From Glaciecola sp047250385 (GTDB lineage: Bacteria > Pseudomonadota > Gammaproteobacteria > Enterobacterales > Alteromonadaceae): a DNA stretch of 64,000 nucleotides. The notes beneath the pieces were generated by a model. That model made no database searches, had not been told where the DNA came from, and saw only the letters and a list, made by a program, of their open reading frames with translations. Positions 36,501-45,174 of this stretch are shown here, one piece after another. Numbering within the stretch: position 1 is the first letter of the stretch; each line of letters begins with the position of its first letter. The position numbers were made by a program, and so were the translations under genes. The DNA lies in the NCBI RefSeq assembly GCF_047250385.1, contig NZ_JBLBVM010000044.1, positions 1 through 64,000 on the forward strand. The letters are read 5' to 3'.

Positions 36501-36510
36501 GTAAGCGCAA
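33478..36510 (-). CDS. DUF3857/transglutaminase-like protein with C-terminal polytopic domain
   Basis: A 1010-residue protein. A signal/anchor at about 10-42 contains a short TLTATLTATL repeat. The DUF3857 domain is at about 75-240, and the transglutaminase-like domain at about 300-425 has an intact Cys-His-Asp set (AYGDCKDKT, NAFDHVIV, YWLDPT). A second beta-rich region runs to about 670. At least six membrane helices then lie between about 690 and 895 (with the GIFPSYWTYRTWKAIK motif of DUF4234-type modules), and a soluble tail ends the protein. Most DUF3857 proteins of this order stop before the membrane part, so this is a fusion. Function unknown. Confidence 0.85.
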   Translation of the reverse strand: MRLLPSFFKFICCFTAFSATLTATLTATLSFSLLTAFSVNASDSEKVNIQAKAAWVIERDVSPINNADEKDVRGGVFYRLIDNQLKVDANGKRARFTRYVEEIVNETGLTDSSQINISFDPEYQEVIFHSLTIVRDGQRFDRTSSAKMSILNRETELKSQIYNGKLTLNILINDLRIGDTIDYSYTRYGANPVYQNIFSYAKRVSWSTPVHEQHIRVLWGKAKPLLITKRNVDPVINEQSVEGFTEYSLRIDKQVAIDEPSETPDWYDPYGIVYFSETENWQQVIDWAMPMYELTSTADSVKQIADEIMRKNSSKSAQIAAALKYTQESIRYVGLEMGLNSHMPTPPEQTIDLAYGDCKDKTLLLIAILKAMGIEAHPALVNTEITKLVKELPPRVNAFDHVIVTLIHEDKRYWLDPTLNKQEGELAHIYQPNYAYALILDSEQEALTRMETEVDQSSLHITERYIIPKYTPQEVSFDVTTVYKGDEARTKQKRILKDGLQEISKNYEVYYQSTFPSLEAVSEMSVANDENKGILTATERYRITDFWEEEEHFEADFYPNEIRSAVFKPSQVKRDAPLEFSYPNNIKFDLILEFKSDSWEFDDADFTEDNDFFVFTKTERFADDILTVSYDYKAKVDHIAQDRIEEYLEARERMRDEAYLGIIKYRINEQSEEAVVDTEDDDLVDKVLWSFGGFYALSLIFIFVAWRIESSKRPDFEGTHFYPINLSKFIILSVFTMGIFPSYWTYRTWKAIKAKEDSDIMPIARGIFTIIWFYPLFNKLKADSIERFERNRVLPTWMAVIFALLLIASTIFSSYDDGLFGTFQFLIVSLLFIPFVQYINRLNIHDTRAQKYNSKWRIRHVLLVIIIAPILILAAVASSGVLPSDEVVSENKLMNWDKKFLYRKRVLPPTEEIIYFYSDASLSIREDGNGFTKNRVFSFWVDENDKFSLQSASFDEVKSIDVEYNEKEEGNSFITITRHDDTDFLLYVSNVNGGDERFAKKLLATWEQQK

Positions 36511-36601
36511 ACTAAATCCTTTTAATTTTTATTATTAATGTTTGAACAAGCTAAGTAGCTTTCCAAGTATTTGATGCTATTTTAAATTGATATGCAAGCC
36601 T

Positions 36602-36808
36602 TTAGGGCTTTTGGATAATATTGATACTTTCATGCTCTTCTGAATATTCGATAACAATGTCACCGGCTCTTAGTTGTTCAATAATTTGATCGACTTTTTC
36701 CTGAAGACTAATTTCAACTTCACCGTAATCCGTTCCTTCCCGCAAAACGAAGCTTTCTACTAAATTCTGCAGTGTTTCTTCATCTATGGATTCTAAAGGA
36801 ATAATCAT
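36602..36808 (-). CDS. yheU: YheU family protein (UPF0270)
   Basis: A 68-residue acidic protein of unknown function. It starts MIIPLESIDEETLQNLVESFVLREGTDYG (quoted in part: IIPLESIDEETL, REGTDYG), which is the signature of the family. Its start overlaps the yheT stop by 4 bp, reproducing the yheT-yheU pairing of E. coli. Confidence 0.93.
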   Translation of the reverse strand: MIIPLESIDEETLQNLVESFVLREGTDYGEVEISLQEKVDQIIEQLRAGDIVIEYSEEHESINIIQKP

Positions 36809-37857
36809 ATGCTCAGCTCCGCTTGCTTATTATTTGTAGACAAAAACCTTTGATGCTGCTCAATCATAAAATGGGCTATACGATCCTGTAGCCAAAGTTT
36901 AGGGGCAAAAGGCGTGCCTTGTAAAAAGCCGACATGTCCGCCATTTTCGCTCAATTCATAAGCCACTGAGCTTGATAATTGAAGATCGCTCGGCACCACG
37001 GCTTCAGTCATAAAAGGGTCATCTTTGGCATGCAAAATCAAAGTGTTCGTTGTAATATTTTTAATCATCGGCATTGCACTGCATTGTGAATAGTAGTCAT
37101 CAGCACCATCAAAACCGTGAAGTTGTGATGTTACTTTTTGGTCAAACTCTCTGAATGTGGCTATCGCCTTCGCCTCACGCTCATCAATACCCAACAAGTG
37201 GCGCATATCAATACGCTTCATCTTATTCACTAAGTTATTTTTCATGCTTTTCAGCAAGTAATACTGATACAAACGCGAGAAGCCGCGCTGCATTCTCAAT
37301 GCGCATTCGGCCAATAATATAGGTGCAGAAACAGAGACTGCGGCGCAAAGGATCTTTTGCCCTGCGGTGTCACTCAAAAGTTTAAGCAGCATATTACCGC
37401 CTAATGAATAGCCAACCGCGAATACCGGTAAACTCGGATAGCGTGCTTTCACATGCTCAATCGTCTGCATTGGGTCAGCAGTTTCACCTGAATGATATGC
37501 GCGAGGTGTTAAATTTAGCTCATGACTGCAGCCTCTAAAATGCATCAAAGCAACAATGAAACCGTCGTTGCTTAAGCGCTTCATAAGGTGTCTTGCATAA
37601 TGAGAATTTACTGAGCCTTCAAGGCCATGAAAGACAACAACGACGCCTTTCGCTTTGTTGGGTGGCGTCTGCTCAGGTAAACACCAAGCAATATCTAGGA
37701 AGTCTCCGTCAGGCGTAGCAATTCGCTCATTTGCGGTATTCAGTTCAGGCTTTTTAATTAAGTATCGAGGAAAAATGGTTTGGACGTGTGCGTTTCGAGC
37801 CCAGCTTGGTGCTTGAAATTTAGATGGAACGACTTTACCGAATGTGCTTTTAAACAT
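36805..37857 (-). CDS. yheT: alpha/beta hydrolase YheT
   Basis: A 350-residue hydrolase of the YheT/ABHD-type esterase family. The nucleophile elbow GYSLGGN is near residue 147, the acidic residue in HAKDDPFM near 279, and the His in NGGHVGF near 308. The motifs WARNAHVQTIFPR and FHGLEGS plus FRGCSHELN are diagnostic. The natural substrate is unknown. It overlaps the TIGR02444 gene by 8 bp and yheU by 4 bp in one operon led by yheS. Confidence 0.94.
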   Translation of the reverse strand: MFKSTFGKVVPSKFQAPSWARNAHVQTIFPRYLIKKPELNTANERIATPDGDFLDIAWCLPEQTPPNKAKGVVVVFHGLEGSVNSHYARHLMKRLSNDGFIVALMHFRGCSHELNLTPRAYHSGETADPMQTIEHVKARYPSLPVFAVGYSLGGNMLLKLLSDTAGQKILCAAVSVSAPILLAECALRMQRGFSRLYQYYLLKSMKNNLVNKMKRIDMRHLLGIDEREAKAIATFREFDQKVTSQLHGFDGADDYYSQCSAMPMIKNITTNTLILHAKDDPFMTEAVVPSDLQLSSSVAYELSENGGHVGFLQGTPFAPKLWLQDRIAHFMIEQHQRFLSTNNKQAELSI

Positions 37858-38461
37858 GCTTCCCTAATACCCTAATAAACTTTTCTTGTTGTTCTTTGAA
37901 CGCACTGCTAGCTTGCTCACTTGTTATCATTAATTCAAAATACAGCTTAAGTGCCGACGATCCATCTGATTGCATTAATGACGACGCACCGCCTTGTTGC
38001 GTGATTATTGACGCGTCACTTTGTTGCGAGATACCGACCTCGTTATTCATAACTTCAATTTGCTCACTTGCATCTAAGCGTTTCATAAACGATGCGATTA
38101 TGAGCTCTTGTTGAGCAGCTTCAAGTGTTAACTCTTCCTGCAAAAGTCGATGATAAAGTTCGTCATTCGTCTGCGAGTTTGGAGAGTCAGCAAGTGGTTT
38201 CGCCTTTTTGCGCTTTACTCTGTGTTCCAACAATGTTTCATCTGATAACAAAATATCTTGTCGAATGCTCGCCAACTGTTCTTTACTTAGGTTTGCTCCA
38301 TGTGAATCACACAGCATGCAAAATAAAAGTAAATTCACGTTATATGCATGGTCGTCTTGTAATTTAAGACAAGCAGTCTTCACCTCATCAAGTGAATATT
38401 TTTCCAAAGAATACGCCCAAAATAAAGGAGCTGAAATCTTTGTTTGCCTTGTGCTGTCCAT
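37850..38461 (-). CDS. TIGR02444-family protein
   Basis: A 203-residue cytoplasmic protein of a gammaproteobacterial family without known function. The N-terminal half matches it: FWAYSLEKYSLDEVKTACL, then DDHAYNVNLLLFCMLCDSHG. The C-terminal half contains an unusual Ser/Gln/Ala-rich stretch at about 140-170 (QQSDASIITQQGGASS). It overlaps the stop of yheS by one base and the yheT start by 8 bp. Confidence 0.88.
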   Translation of the reverse strand: MDSTRQTKISAPLFWAYSLEKYSLDEVKTACLKLQDDHAYNVNLLLFCMLCDSHGANLSKEQLASIRQDILLSDETLLEHRVKRKKAKPLADSPNSQTNDELYHRLLQEELTLEAAQQELIIASFMKRLDASEQIEVMNNEVGISQQSDASIITQQGGASSLMQSDGSSALKLYFELMITSEQASSAFKEQQEKFIRVLGKHV

Positions 38462-40404
38462 TACTGCGATAGGCTCTTTTCGAACTCAGCCATGGCTACT
38501 TCTAATTGTTCCTGCGCATCCAGCCATAACATTTCAGCTTCTTCTAACTCTGCTTTATAACTTGCTTGACTATTTAGTACTTCAGTTAGCCTTTTTTTGT
38601 TCTCTGCTTCGTACAATGTTGTATCACTTAATTCGCTTTCGAGCTTCGCGAGTTGCTCATTGCACCTTTCCATACGCTTTTCTTCTTTACTAACGATATC
38701 GCGAAATTGCTTAGTTGATTGGCGAAATTCAGCTTCCATTCGTTTGCGCGCTTTCTTATCAATATCACTACCAGGCTTTTGTGCAGAAGTAACACTTTCT
38801 GAATTAGTACCAGGATCATCAGAGGATTTATTGCTCGCACTGCTAAACAGCCATTTTTTATAATCATCAAGATCGCCATCAAAAGCGTTTACGCCTCCGG
38901 CATCGACTAAGTAAAACTCATCACACACTGAAGAGAGTAAAAAACGGTCATGCGAAACTAATACCATCGCGCCTTCGAAGGCTTGCAAGGCAAAAGTTAA
39001 AGCATGGCGCATTTCCATGTCTAAGTGGTTAGTCGGTTCATCCAGCAGTAACAAATTAGGTTTTTGGAACACGACTAATGCCAGCACTAACCTTGCCTTT
39101 TCACCACCAGACATTGGTGCGACTGGTTTTAAAGCTTCATCACCATGAAAACCGAACCCGCCCAAATAATCTCGAATTTGTTGTTCAGTTTGGGTTTTAT
39201 CTAATCTGAAAATATGATCGAAGGCCGAGCTTTGTAAATGCAATAGCTCCACTTGGTGCTGGGCGAAATAACCAATTGTCAGCCCAGCCGAAGTGGCATA
39301 TTCACCGCGCAAAGGCGTTAGCTCCTCGGCAAGTAACTTAATGAAAGTAGACTTACCCGCACCATTTTTGCCTAACAAACCAATTCGGCTGCCAGGCACA
39401 AGATTCATTTTAACTTGCTTCAAAATGATGGTATCGGCGTACCCCACCTGCACTTCATCCATACGAACTAAAGGGTTCGGTAGCTTTTCAGGCGGTTTAA
39501 AAGAAAACTGAAATGCAGACGCCTGATGAACCGGCAAAATATCCTGCATTTTTTCAAGTTGTTTAACGCGGCTTTGAGCTTGTTTCGCCTTACTCGCTTT
39601 TGCCTTAAATCGCGTGATGAAGGAATTCAAATGGGCTTTTTTGCGCTCTTGCTTTTCATATTCGCTTGCTTGCAAACGCATTCGTTCAGCACGTTGACGT
39701 TCATAACTGGAGTAGTTGCCAGAATAACTCACTAAATTTTGCTGCTCAAAACTCACAATGTTATTTACGCAGGCATCAATGAACGATTTGTCATGAGAAA
39801 TTAGTAGTAGAGTGCCTTTATAGCGCTGTATCCAACTTTCCAGCCAAATTACTGCGTCTAAATCAAGGTGGTTAGTTGGCTCATCAAGCAGTAACAAGTC
39901 GGAATCACACAACAGTGCTTGAGCTAAGTTTAAGCGCATTCTCCAACCACCGGAAAAGCTACTCACGGGTAAACTAAGTTGTTCGTTCTTAAAGCCTAAG
40001 CCAGAGAGAATTGTTGCAGCTCTAGCTTCTACATCGTAGGCGCCAATTTGCGCAAGTAAATCGTGCAGATGTCCTATTTTATCGCCATCATGGGCTTGCT
40101 CAGCGTCCTCCAGTTCGGCTTGTAATTGTCGCAGCCTTGTATCGCCGTCAATAGCATAATCAATGGCACATCGTTCGGTTCCGGGAGTTTCTTGTGCCAC
40201 TGACACAATATGCCAGCCTTTTGGTACTAAACAATCTCCCATATCTGCTTGCAACTCGCCGCGCAGCAAACCAAACAGCGTTGACTTACCGCAACCATTA
40301 GCACCAATGACCCCTACTTTATGACCGGGATAGATCTCAATATTGGCTTGTTTGATCAGTTCTTTTACGCCGCGTTGCAGCGACAAATTTTGTATTTGAA
40401 TCAT
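38461..40404 (-). CDS. yheS: ABC-F family ATPase YheS
   Basis: A 647-residue soluble ATPase with two ABC domains and no membrane segments. Walker A motifs are GANGCGKST near residue 34 and GKNGAGKST near 348. Signatures are SFSGGWRMRLNLAQ and PMSGGEKARLVLA, with LLLLDEPTNHLD twice. The charged interdomain linker (about 235-290) is the ribosome-contacting part of ABC-F factors. A coiled-coil C-terminal extension runs from about 560 to 647. ABC-F proteins act on the ribosomal E site to relieve stalled peptidyl-tRNA. It heads the yheS-TIGR02444-yheT-yheU operon. Confidence 0.95.
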   Translation of the reverse strand: MIQIQNLSLQRGVKELIKQANIEIYPGHKVGVIGANGCGKSTLFGLLRGELQADMGDCLVPKGWHIVSVAQETPGTERCAIDYAIDGDTRLRQLQAELEDAEQAHDGDKIGHLHDLLAQIGAYDVEARAATILSGLGFKNEQLSLPVSSFSGGWRMRLNLAQALLCDSDLLLLDEPTNHLDLDAVIWLESWIQRYKGTLLLISHDKSFIDACVNNIVSFEQQNLVSYSGNYSSYERQRAERMRLQASEYEKQERKKAHLNSFITRFKAKASKAKQAQSRVKQLEKMQDILPVHQASAFQFSFKPPEKLPNPLVRMDEVQVGYADTIILKQVKMNLVPGSRIGLLGKNGAGKSTFIKLLAEELTPLRGEYATSAGLTIGYFAQHQVELLHLQSSAFDHIFRLDKTQTEQQIRDYLGGFGFHGDEALKPVAPMSGGEKARLVLALVVFQKPNLLLLDEPTNHLDMEMRHALTFALQAFEGAMVLVSHDRFLLSSVCDEFYLVDAGGVNAFDGDLDDYKKWLFSSASNKSSDDPGTNSESVTSAQKPGSDIDKKARKRMEAEFRQSTKQFRDIVSKEEKRMERCNEQLAKLESELSDTTLYEAENKKRLTEVLNSQASYKAELEEAEMLWLDAQEQLEVAMAEFEKSLSQ

Positions 40405-40546
40405 TGTTTAGTATTGGCTTCTTAACGAGTTTTGCAGGAAGGCTTCTTGGCATAGGATAACACTCAACAGTCTGGGTCAAAAGCACAATAAAGTCGCCGA
40501 ATTAGCAAGCTTGAGTTTTTACCGATAATAGGAATGAAATAAATTT

Positions 40547-40577
40547 TTGTCCTGTTCTTAAGTCATGCGCGTATAAT
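40547..40577 (+). promoter_or_regulatory. candidate sigma-70 promoter of yheV
   Basis: A perfect -10 box TATAAT at 40572-40577, preceded by GCG. TTGTCC at 40547-40552 is a possible -35 box but the spacing is long (19 bp). The start codon of yheV is 30 bp downstream. Confidence 0.45.
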
Positions 40578-40607
40578 GAGCCAAACACATTAAAACTAGT
40601 TAGGGTT

Positions 40608-40811
40608 ATGAGTAACAAAAACCGTAAAAGATTTATCGCTGGCGCAGTTTGCCCACAATGTAAAAACCAAGATTCACTGATGTTATTTTTTGAAAATAAT
40701 GTCGAGAAGCTCGCATGTGTAAAATGTGATTATACCGATACGCAAACAGACGCGACCGTCACCGCAGTAACAAGAAGCACCGAGAGTGTCATTGGTGTGT
40801 TCAAACCGTAA
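40608..40811 (+). CDS. yheV: YheV family zinc-ribbon protein (DUF2387)
   Basis: A 67-residue protein with two CxxC knuckles (CPQC near 15-18, CVKC near 37-40), so a small zinc ribbon. It starts NRKRFIAGAVCPQC as family members do. Function unknown. It is divergent from yheS. In related genomes slyX and fkpA follow closely, whereas here the sucrose island of about 20 kb lies between. Confidence 0.93.
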   Translation: MSNKNRKRFIAGAVCPQCKNQDSLMLFFENNVEKLACVKCDYTDTQTDATVTAVTRSTESVIGVFKP

Positions 40812-40972
40812 GTTCTATTAGCAACGTTGCCCACGTTTCTTGCCCGTGCTACATTTGCCGACTATAATTCAACGTAGCATCCTGCAGAGCTAAGAATGTG
40901 CAAAGCTAAGAACGCGCAGATCTTATGAAGTGCAGAGCTACTGAACTTCGCATTTAAAACGAGGGCGAAAGT

Positions 40973-41794
40973 TTGTTGTTACGAGCGTTGTGTTTATTTC
41001 TATTTCCATTTTGCTTATATGCAAATGAGCAGTCCTTGGTAATCTATACCGAGGAGTTCCCCCCCTATAATTTCTCGCAAGATGGCAAAATAACCGGCAT
41101 CAATATTAAATTAGTGCAAGCAGCTTGCGAGGAAGTTGGCATTGAATGTGAATTTCAAATTTTGCCTTGGAATAGAGCAATGCGCATGGCAAGAAATGGG
41201 CCCAATACAGGACTTGTCTCCACTGCCAGAATACCAGAAAGAGAAAAGTGGTTCAGCTGGGTCGGCCCATTTATCATGAGTCAAAACTGTATTTTCAAAC
41301 TCGCTAGTCGAACCGATATCCACATTCCGAACTTAGAATCTGCGAAAAATTACGTATTGGGAGGAGGTGCCGATGCGACTACTGCATATAAGGAAACTTT
41401 GGATGAGCTAGGCTTTGTTGAAGGTAAAAACTTGAAACGCTATAAAGGAAAGGGCAGTAATATGCGCCCGTTCGCAGCCGGAAGAGTCGACCTCATCATC
41501 GATTCTGCCACTGGCATCAAAGTGCGATTGGCTATTGCAAATCTCACATTAGACGATGTCGTTCCCGTTGCTGCAATTGATACGAGTTATTTACTTGGAA
41601 ATCATTTAGCCTTGCACCCTTCCGTAGATGACAGCCTAGTTAAAAAGCTTCAAGCCTCAATTGAGCGTTTAAAATTATCAGGTGAAGCTGCAAAGATTGA
41701 ACTTGAGTTTGTGCAACCAATCGCGAAGAGTTCTCCTAATAATGTAGAAACATCGCTTTGGAATAAATGTATGAGGGAGAACGTAATAAATTAA
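40973..41794 (+). CDS. periplasmic substrate-binding protein (SBP_bac_3 type)
   Basis: A 273-residue exported solute-binding protein. The signal peptide is at about 1-17 (LLRALCLFLFPFCLYA). The domain at about 20-245 starts SLVIYTEEFPPYNFSQDGKITG, as in family 3 binding proteins of amino-acid/PAAT type. No permease or ATPase is adjacent, so it is an orphan, as is common in marine Alteromonadales. The start is TTG at 40973, chosen because GAGGG lies 7 nt upstream and it restores a complete signal peptide. Confidence 0.85.
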   Translation: MLLRALCLFLFPFCLYANEQSLVIYTEEFPPYNFSQDGKITGINIKLVQAACEEVGIECEFQILPWNRAMRMARNGPNTGLVSTARIPEREKWFSWVGPFIMSQNCIFKLASRTDIHIPNLESAKNYVLGGGADATTAYKETLDELGFVEGKNLKRYKGKGSNMRPFAAGRVDLIIDSATGIKVRLAIANLTLDDVVPVAAIDTSYLLGNHLALHPSVDDSLVKKLQASIERLKLSGEAAKIELEFVQPIAKSSPNNVETSLWNKCMRENVIN

Positions 41795-41838
41795 GCTACG
41801 TTAGGCACTTATGTTAGTTATACCACTTCATTGCTAAT

Positions 41839-43800
41839 TCAATTCCTGAGCAACCACAACACCTGATAAGGTTTGAGCAACATTTGCTTAGTGCCTGATT
41901 GAATTGTTTCGTTAGATATTAAATCGGTGCATGTAGTGTGAAAAAAGCGACTTGTGTCGATGCTCTGTTTTTCTTCACTAAAATTACATACTACGAAAAG
42001 TCGACTATCCGGCTTATTAGCATGTCCTGCCAATATTCTTTTATATGCAAAAACATGTTCATTCCCTAGCTCTATAATCTCAGTGAGAGCCTCTCCAAAA
42101 ACCGGGTACTGCTTTCTAAGGTTTATCATATGCGCTAAACCAGATGAGATCTTGTAGAAATGACTAGAAGGATCCTCACTAAGTATGATGTCTTTGTCAT
42201 CAATCCCTATTCGATGCACCCATCTGCCGTCATGCGCCTGACTTTTTACTGATTCATAACTGTAGTCGTTTAATAGTCCCAACTCGTCACCTGAGTAGAG
42301 CAATGGCACGCCACCAATACTTAAAATAATCGAGTGAATGAGTAAGATACGCTTTATTGCATTGTCGATAAGCTGATGATCATTTTCTTCCAAGGCTTTT
42401 TCAAGCCCCGCAAGCGAAGCTAAAGAACCGCAAACTCGGCAATCTCCGGTCACAGGGTTTTCAGCGAAAGCGACGCCTTTAGCAAAACTTCCTTCAAATC
42501 GACCTGTGTAAAATTGATTTAAGAAATGACGATGATCATGACTATTGATGCCTAAGCTTGACGCAACATCATCATCGAAGGTCCAACCAATGTCGTCGTG
42601 GCAGCGAGCGTAATTCACCCATTCACATTCGCTAGGGATACTAAAACTTTTCTGCATGGAACGAGTAAGTAACTTCGTTTTACGAGTAGCTAGGCTGTTC
42701 CAAATTAAGGCCATGAGCAATGGATTGTAAGAAAGTTCACACTCGTCTTTATCAATATATTTGAGTACTTCGTCAGGGTGGACAATGGCTTCCGACTTAA
42801 ACACAACAGATGGAGAGACTATTTTCAAACAACGATTGAAAGCTTGTATTAGCGCATGTGCTTTGGGTTGATTTTCACAATTAGTTCCCATTTCTTTCCA
42901 GATAAATGCCAAAGCATCTAAACGTAAAGCATCACAACCTACGTTGGCTAAAAATAGCATTTCATCAGTAATGGCATTAAAAACCGCAGGGTTTGAGTAG
43001 TTGAGGTCCCACTGGAAACTATTAAAAGTTGTCCAAACCCATTTTTGAGCATCGTTGTTGAAAGTAAAGTTACCACGACGGACTTGTGGAAATATCTCTC
43101 TTAAATTTTGTTCGTATTGATTAGGAATATCTTTGTTGTCGAACATCCAATAGTAATTTTGGAATTCCTTGTCGCCGCTTTTTGCATATTCAGCCCACTG
43201 ATGCTCATCTGAGGTGTGGTTGAAAACAAAATCAAGCACAAGATTTATTCCCTTAGCAGAAAGGGCTGAAGCTAAGGCCCTTAAATCTTTCATGTTACCT
43301 AACTTTGGGTTAACTGCTCGATAATCGGAAACAGCATAACCACCATCACTGTCACCTTCTGGCGATTTATATAGAGGCATTAAATGAATGTAAGTAACAC
43401 CAAGTGATTCTAAGTAAGGTATTTTTTCTTGAAGTGCTTGCAAGTCGCCTGCAAACAAATCGACGTAACACGCCATTCCAAGCATATTTTCATCGGAATA
43501 CCACCTAGGATTTTTGAGCCGTTGCTTGTCTTTCTTTTTCAGTGCCGCTTTACGATCAGAAAGACCTTTTGATAGAATGATGATGAGTTGTTGAAGGTGG
43601 AAATGGAAATCATATTGCGTTCCATAAACTGCGTGTAGCAACTCAAAAAGATCGGGGAAGTTATTTCCCAAACGCTCAGTAAATGTCGCATAGTCTGTCT
43701 TCGACATATGCGTCAGATCAGTAGTCTGAAGCAACCGGTTTAAGGTCTTACTGCTTTCGTAGCTTATATCCATCAAAAAGAACCCACGTATTTTCGCCAT
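41839..43800 (-). CDS. amylosucrase (GH13_4), sucrose to alpha-1,4-glucan plus fructose
   Basis: A 653-residue GH13 transglucosidase. It matches Neisseria amylosucrase motif by motif: CYVDLFAGDL, YIHLMPLYKSPEGDSDGGYA, WTTFNSFQWDLNYSNP, ENQPKAHALI. The nucleophile is D295 (RLDALAF), the acid/base E337 (FKSEAIVHPD) and the transition-state Asp D403 (HDDIGWTF). The sucrose-pocket Arg in LREIFP is kept. The C-terminus ends KPYQVLWL as in the family. It is transcribed divergently from the fructokinase, and an 18-bp operator candidate lies 23 bp before its start. The ATG at 43800 lacks a clear ribosome site, and ATG at 43773 (MDIS) is possible. It is equivalent to SuxB of Xanthomonas. Confidence 0.94.
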   Translation of the reverse strand: MAKIRGFFLMDISYESSKTLNRLLQTTDLTHMSKTDYATFTERLGNNFPDLFELLHAVYGTQYDFHFHLQQLIIILSKGLSDRKAALKKKDKQRLKNPRWYSDENMLGMACYVDLFAGDLQALQEKIPYLESLGVTYIHLMPLYKSPEGDSDGGYAVSDYRAVNPKLGNMKDLRALASALSAKGINLVLDFVFNHTSDEHQWAEYAKSGDKEFQNYYWMFDNKDIPNQYEQNLREIFPQVRRGNFTFNNDAQKWVWTTFNSFQWDLNYSNPAVFNAITDEMLFLANVGCDALRLDALAFIWKEMGTNCENQPKAHALIQAFNRCLKIVSPSVVFKSEAIVHPDEVLKYIDKDECELSYNPLLMALIWNSLATRKTKLLTRSMQKSFSIPSECEWVNYARCHDDIGWTFDDDVASSLGINSHDHRHFLNQFYTGRFEGSFAKGVAFAENPVTGDCRVCGSLASLAGLEKALEENDHQLIDNAIKRILLIHSIILSIGGVPLLYSGDELGLLNDYSYESVKSQAHDGRWVHRIGIDDKDIILSEDPSSHFYKISSGLAHMINLRKQYPVFGEALTEIIELGNEHVFAYKRILAGHANKPDSRLFVVCNFSEEKQSIDTSRFFHTTCTDLISNETIQSGTKQMLLKPYQVLWLLRN

Positions 43801-43822
43801 TCAAGTTCAACACACTTAAAAC

Positions 43823-43840
43823 AAGTTAAACGTTTAAGTT
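43823..43840. promoter_or_regulatory. LacI-type operator candidate upstream of amylosucrase
   Basis: AAGTTAAACGTTTAAGTT is a CG-centred palindrome with 16 of 18 symmetric positions. It differs at two positions from the site at 55978. It lies 23-40 bp upstream of the amylosucrase start codon. Confidence 0.7.
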
Positions 43841-43932
43841 TTTGTATAAAGTCCAAATATAATGCTTTGAATGCAGATTATCAAGTAAATTTAACAAGGT
43901 ATTTACATTAAAATATGAACGTGATACTTTTC

Positions 43933-43950
43933 AACTTAATCGTTTTAGCT
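43933..43950. promoter_or_regulatory. LacI-type operator candidate upstream of fructokinase
   Basis: AACTTAATCGTTTTAGCT matches the consensus AASTTAARCGTTTAAGTT at 15 of 18 positions, with the CG centre kept. It lies about 100 bp upstream of the fructokinase start in the divergent region shared with amylosucrase. Confidence 0.55.
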
Positions 43951-44051
43951 TTTATAACTTGATTGAAAGATCATCCAATAAAATTCACTAAACGTAAACC
44001 ATACAGCATTCTAAAAGTATTCTAGTTAGTAAGATTAAGGAGTCATATTGG

Positions 44052-44924
44052 ATGAAGTACTATGCCTTAATAGAAGCAGGCGGCACAAAATTTAACTGCG
44101 CCATTGCGAATGAGAATCGTCAGATCATCAATGAAGAGCGGTTCGCAACAACTACGCCTGAAGAGACCATTTCCCAGGTTGTTAAGTACTTCGAACAACA
44201 ACGCAAAGCCGGTTTTGATTTCTCACAACTCGGTTTAGCCTGTTTCGGCCCTTTAGATTTAAATTCAAATTCCGCCAGCTTCGGTTCAATTACCTCAACA
44301 CCGAAACCCAAATGGTCGAATGTAGATATAAAAACACAATTAGAAAACGCATTGTCATGCTCTGTAGCTATCGATACCGATGTGAATGCCGCTGCGCTAG
44401 CCGAATACAAGTGGGGCGCAAGTCAGAGCACGAACGTTAACATTTATGTGACCGTTGGCACTGGCGTTGGCGGTGGTGTGGTTATTAACGGGCAGACTTT
44501 GAAAGGTCTGGTGCATCCGGAACTCGGGCACATGTTGATATCTGGCGTTCCAGAAATTAAAGGGGTGTGTCCTTTCCATGGTAACTGCGTTGAAGGGCTT
44601 GCTTCAGGAAAAGCTATGTCCGAAATTTGGCAGCAACCTGGGCCTGAACTCGGCGATGATCATCCTGCTTGGGACATCGAAGCAAAAGTACTCGGCAACT
44701 TTTGTCACAACTTGATGGTGTCATTTAGTCCACAAAGTATCGTACTTGGCGGTGGTGTTATGGCCAAAACTGGTCTTCTAGAAAAAACGATCGACTATGC
44801 TGAGCAATCTTTAAAAAACTATATCGTATTTCCCTACAAGCAAGGCCTGAAGCAAATAATCACTCCCCCAGGCTTAGGTTTGCACTCTGGCCTTTTAGGC
44901 GCGTTAGCCTTGCTAATTGAGTAA
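44052..44924 (+). CDS. fructokinase (ROK family)
   Basis: A 290-residue sugar kinase giving fructose 6-phosphate. The ATP-site start is IEAGGTKFNCAI. The catalytic Asp is in DTDVNAAALAE near 108-118. The ROK zinc motif is HPELGHM followed by CPFHGNCVEG near 158-180. This CxxxxC variant of the zinc loop and the length are typical of the fructokinase branch of ROK. It fits directly with amylosucrase, which releases fructose. ATG 44052 is preceded by AAGGAG. Confidence 0.92.
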   Translation: MKYYALIEAGGTKFNCAIANENRQIINEERFATTTPEETISQVVKYFEQQRKAGFDFSQLGLACFGPLDLNSNSASFGSITSTPKPKWSNVDIKTQLENALSCSVAIDTDVNAAALAEYKWGASQSTNVNIYVTVGTGVGGGVVINGQTLKGLVHPELGHMLISGVPEIKGVCPFHGNCVEGLASGKAMSEIWQQPGPELGDDHPAWDIEAKVLGNFCHNLMVSFSPQSIVLGGGVMAKTGLLEKTIDYAEQSLKNYIVFPYKQGLKQIITPPGLGLHSGLLGALALLIE

Positions 44925-44938
44925 CTAGGTTGTGTCCC

Positions 44939-44999
44939 TTGCTGTCGCATAGACAGCAGCAACTTGAAAGGCGCTATTTGTGTGAAATAGCGCCTTTCG
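44939..44999 (+). terminator. two stem-loops after fructokinase
   Basis: The first stem, TGCTGTC / GACAGCA (44940-44958), has loop GCATA. The second, GAAAGGCGCTATTT / AAATAGCGCCTTTC (44966-44998), has a 5-nt loop. The second is long and G+C-rich at its base but lacks a strong T tract on the plus strand, so termination is probable rather than certain. The rest of the gap to 45174 holds an inverted repeat described separately. Confidence 0.6.
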
Positions 45000-45113
45000 T
45001 CAAAACGGCAAAATGTAAACTAAGCTTTTAAGCAATCCATACTTAAATTTTTTATGAAAGCTTTAAGGTTTTTAGTCTTAATTTAAGTTCCCATTAAAAT
45101 TTTAAGCGACTAT

Positions 45114-45139
45114 GCGCTAGCAATGATTTAGACTAGCGC
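45114..45139. promoter_or_regulatory. inverted repeat upstream of the LacI-family gene
   Basis: GCGCTAG and CTAGCGC with a 12-bp spacer, ending 35 bp before the LacI-type start codon. It does not match the AASTTAARCGTTTAAGTT operator. It may be a hairpin in the leader or a site for another regulator. Confidence 0.35.
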
Positions 45140-45174
45140 CCAAATGCTAATAATCTATATAAGCAACCTAATAA

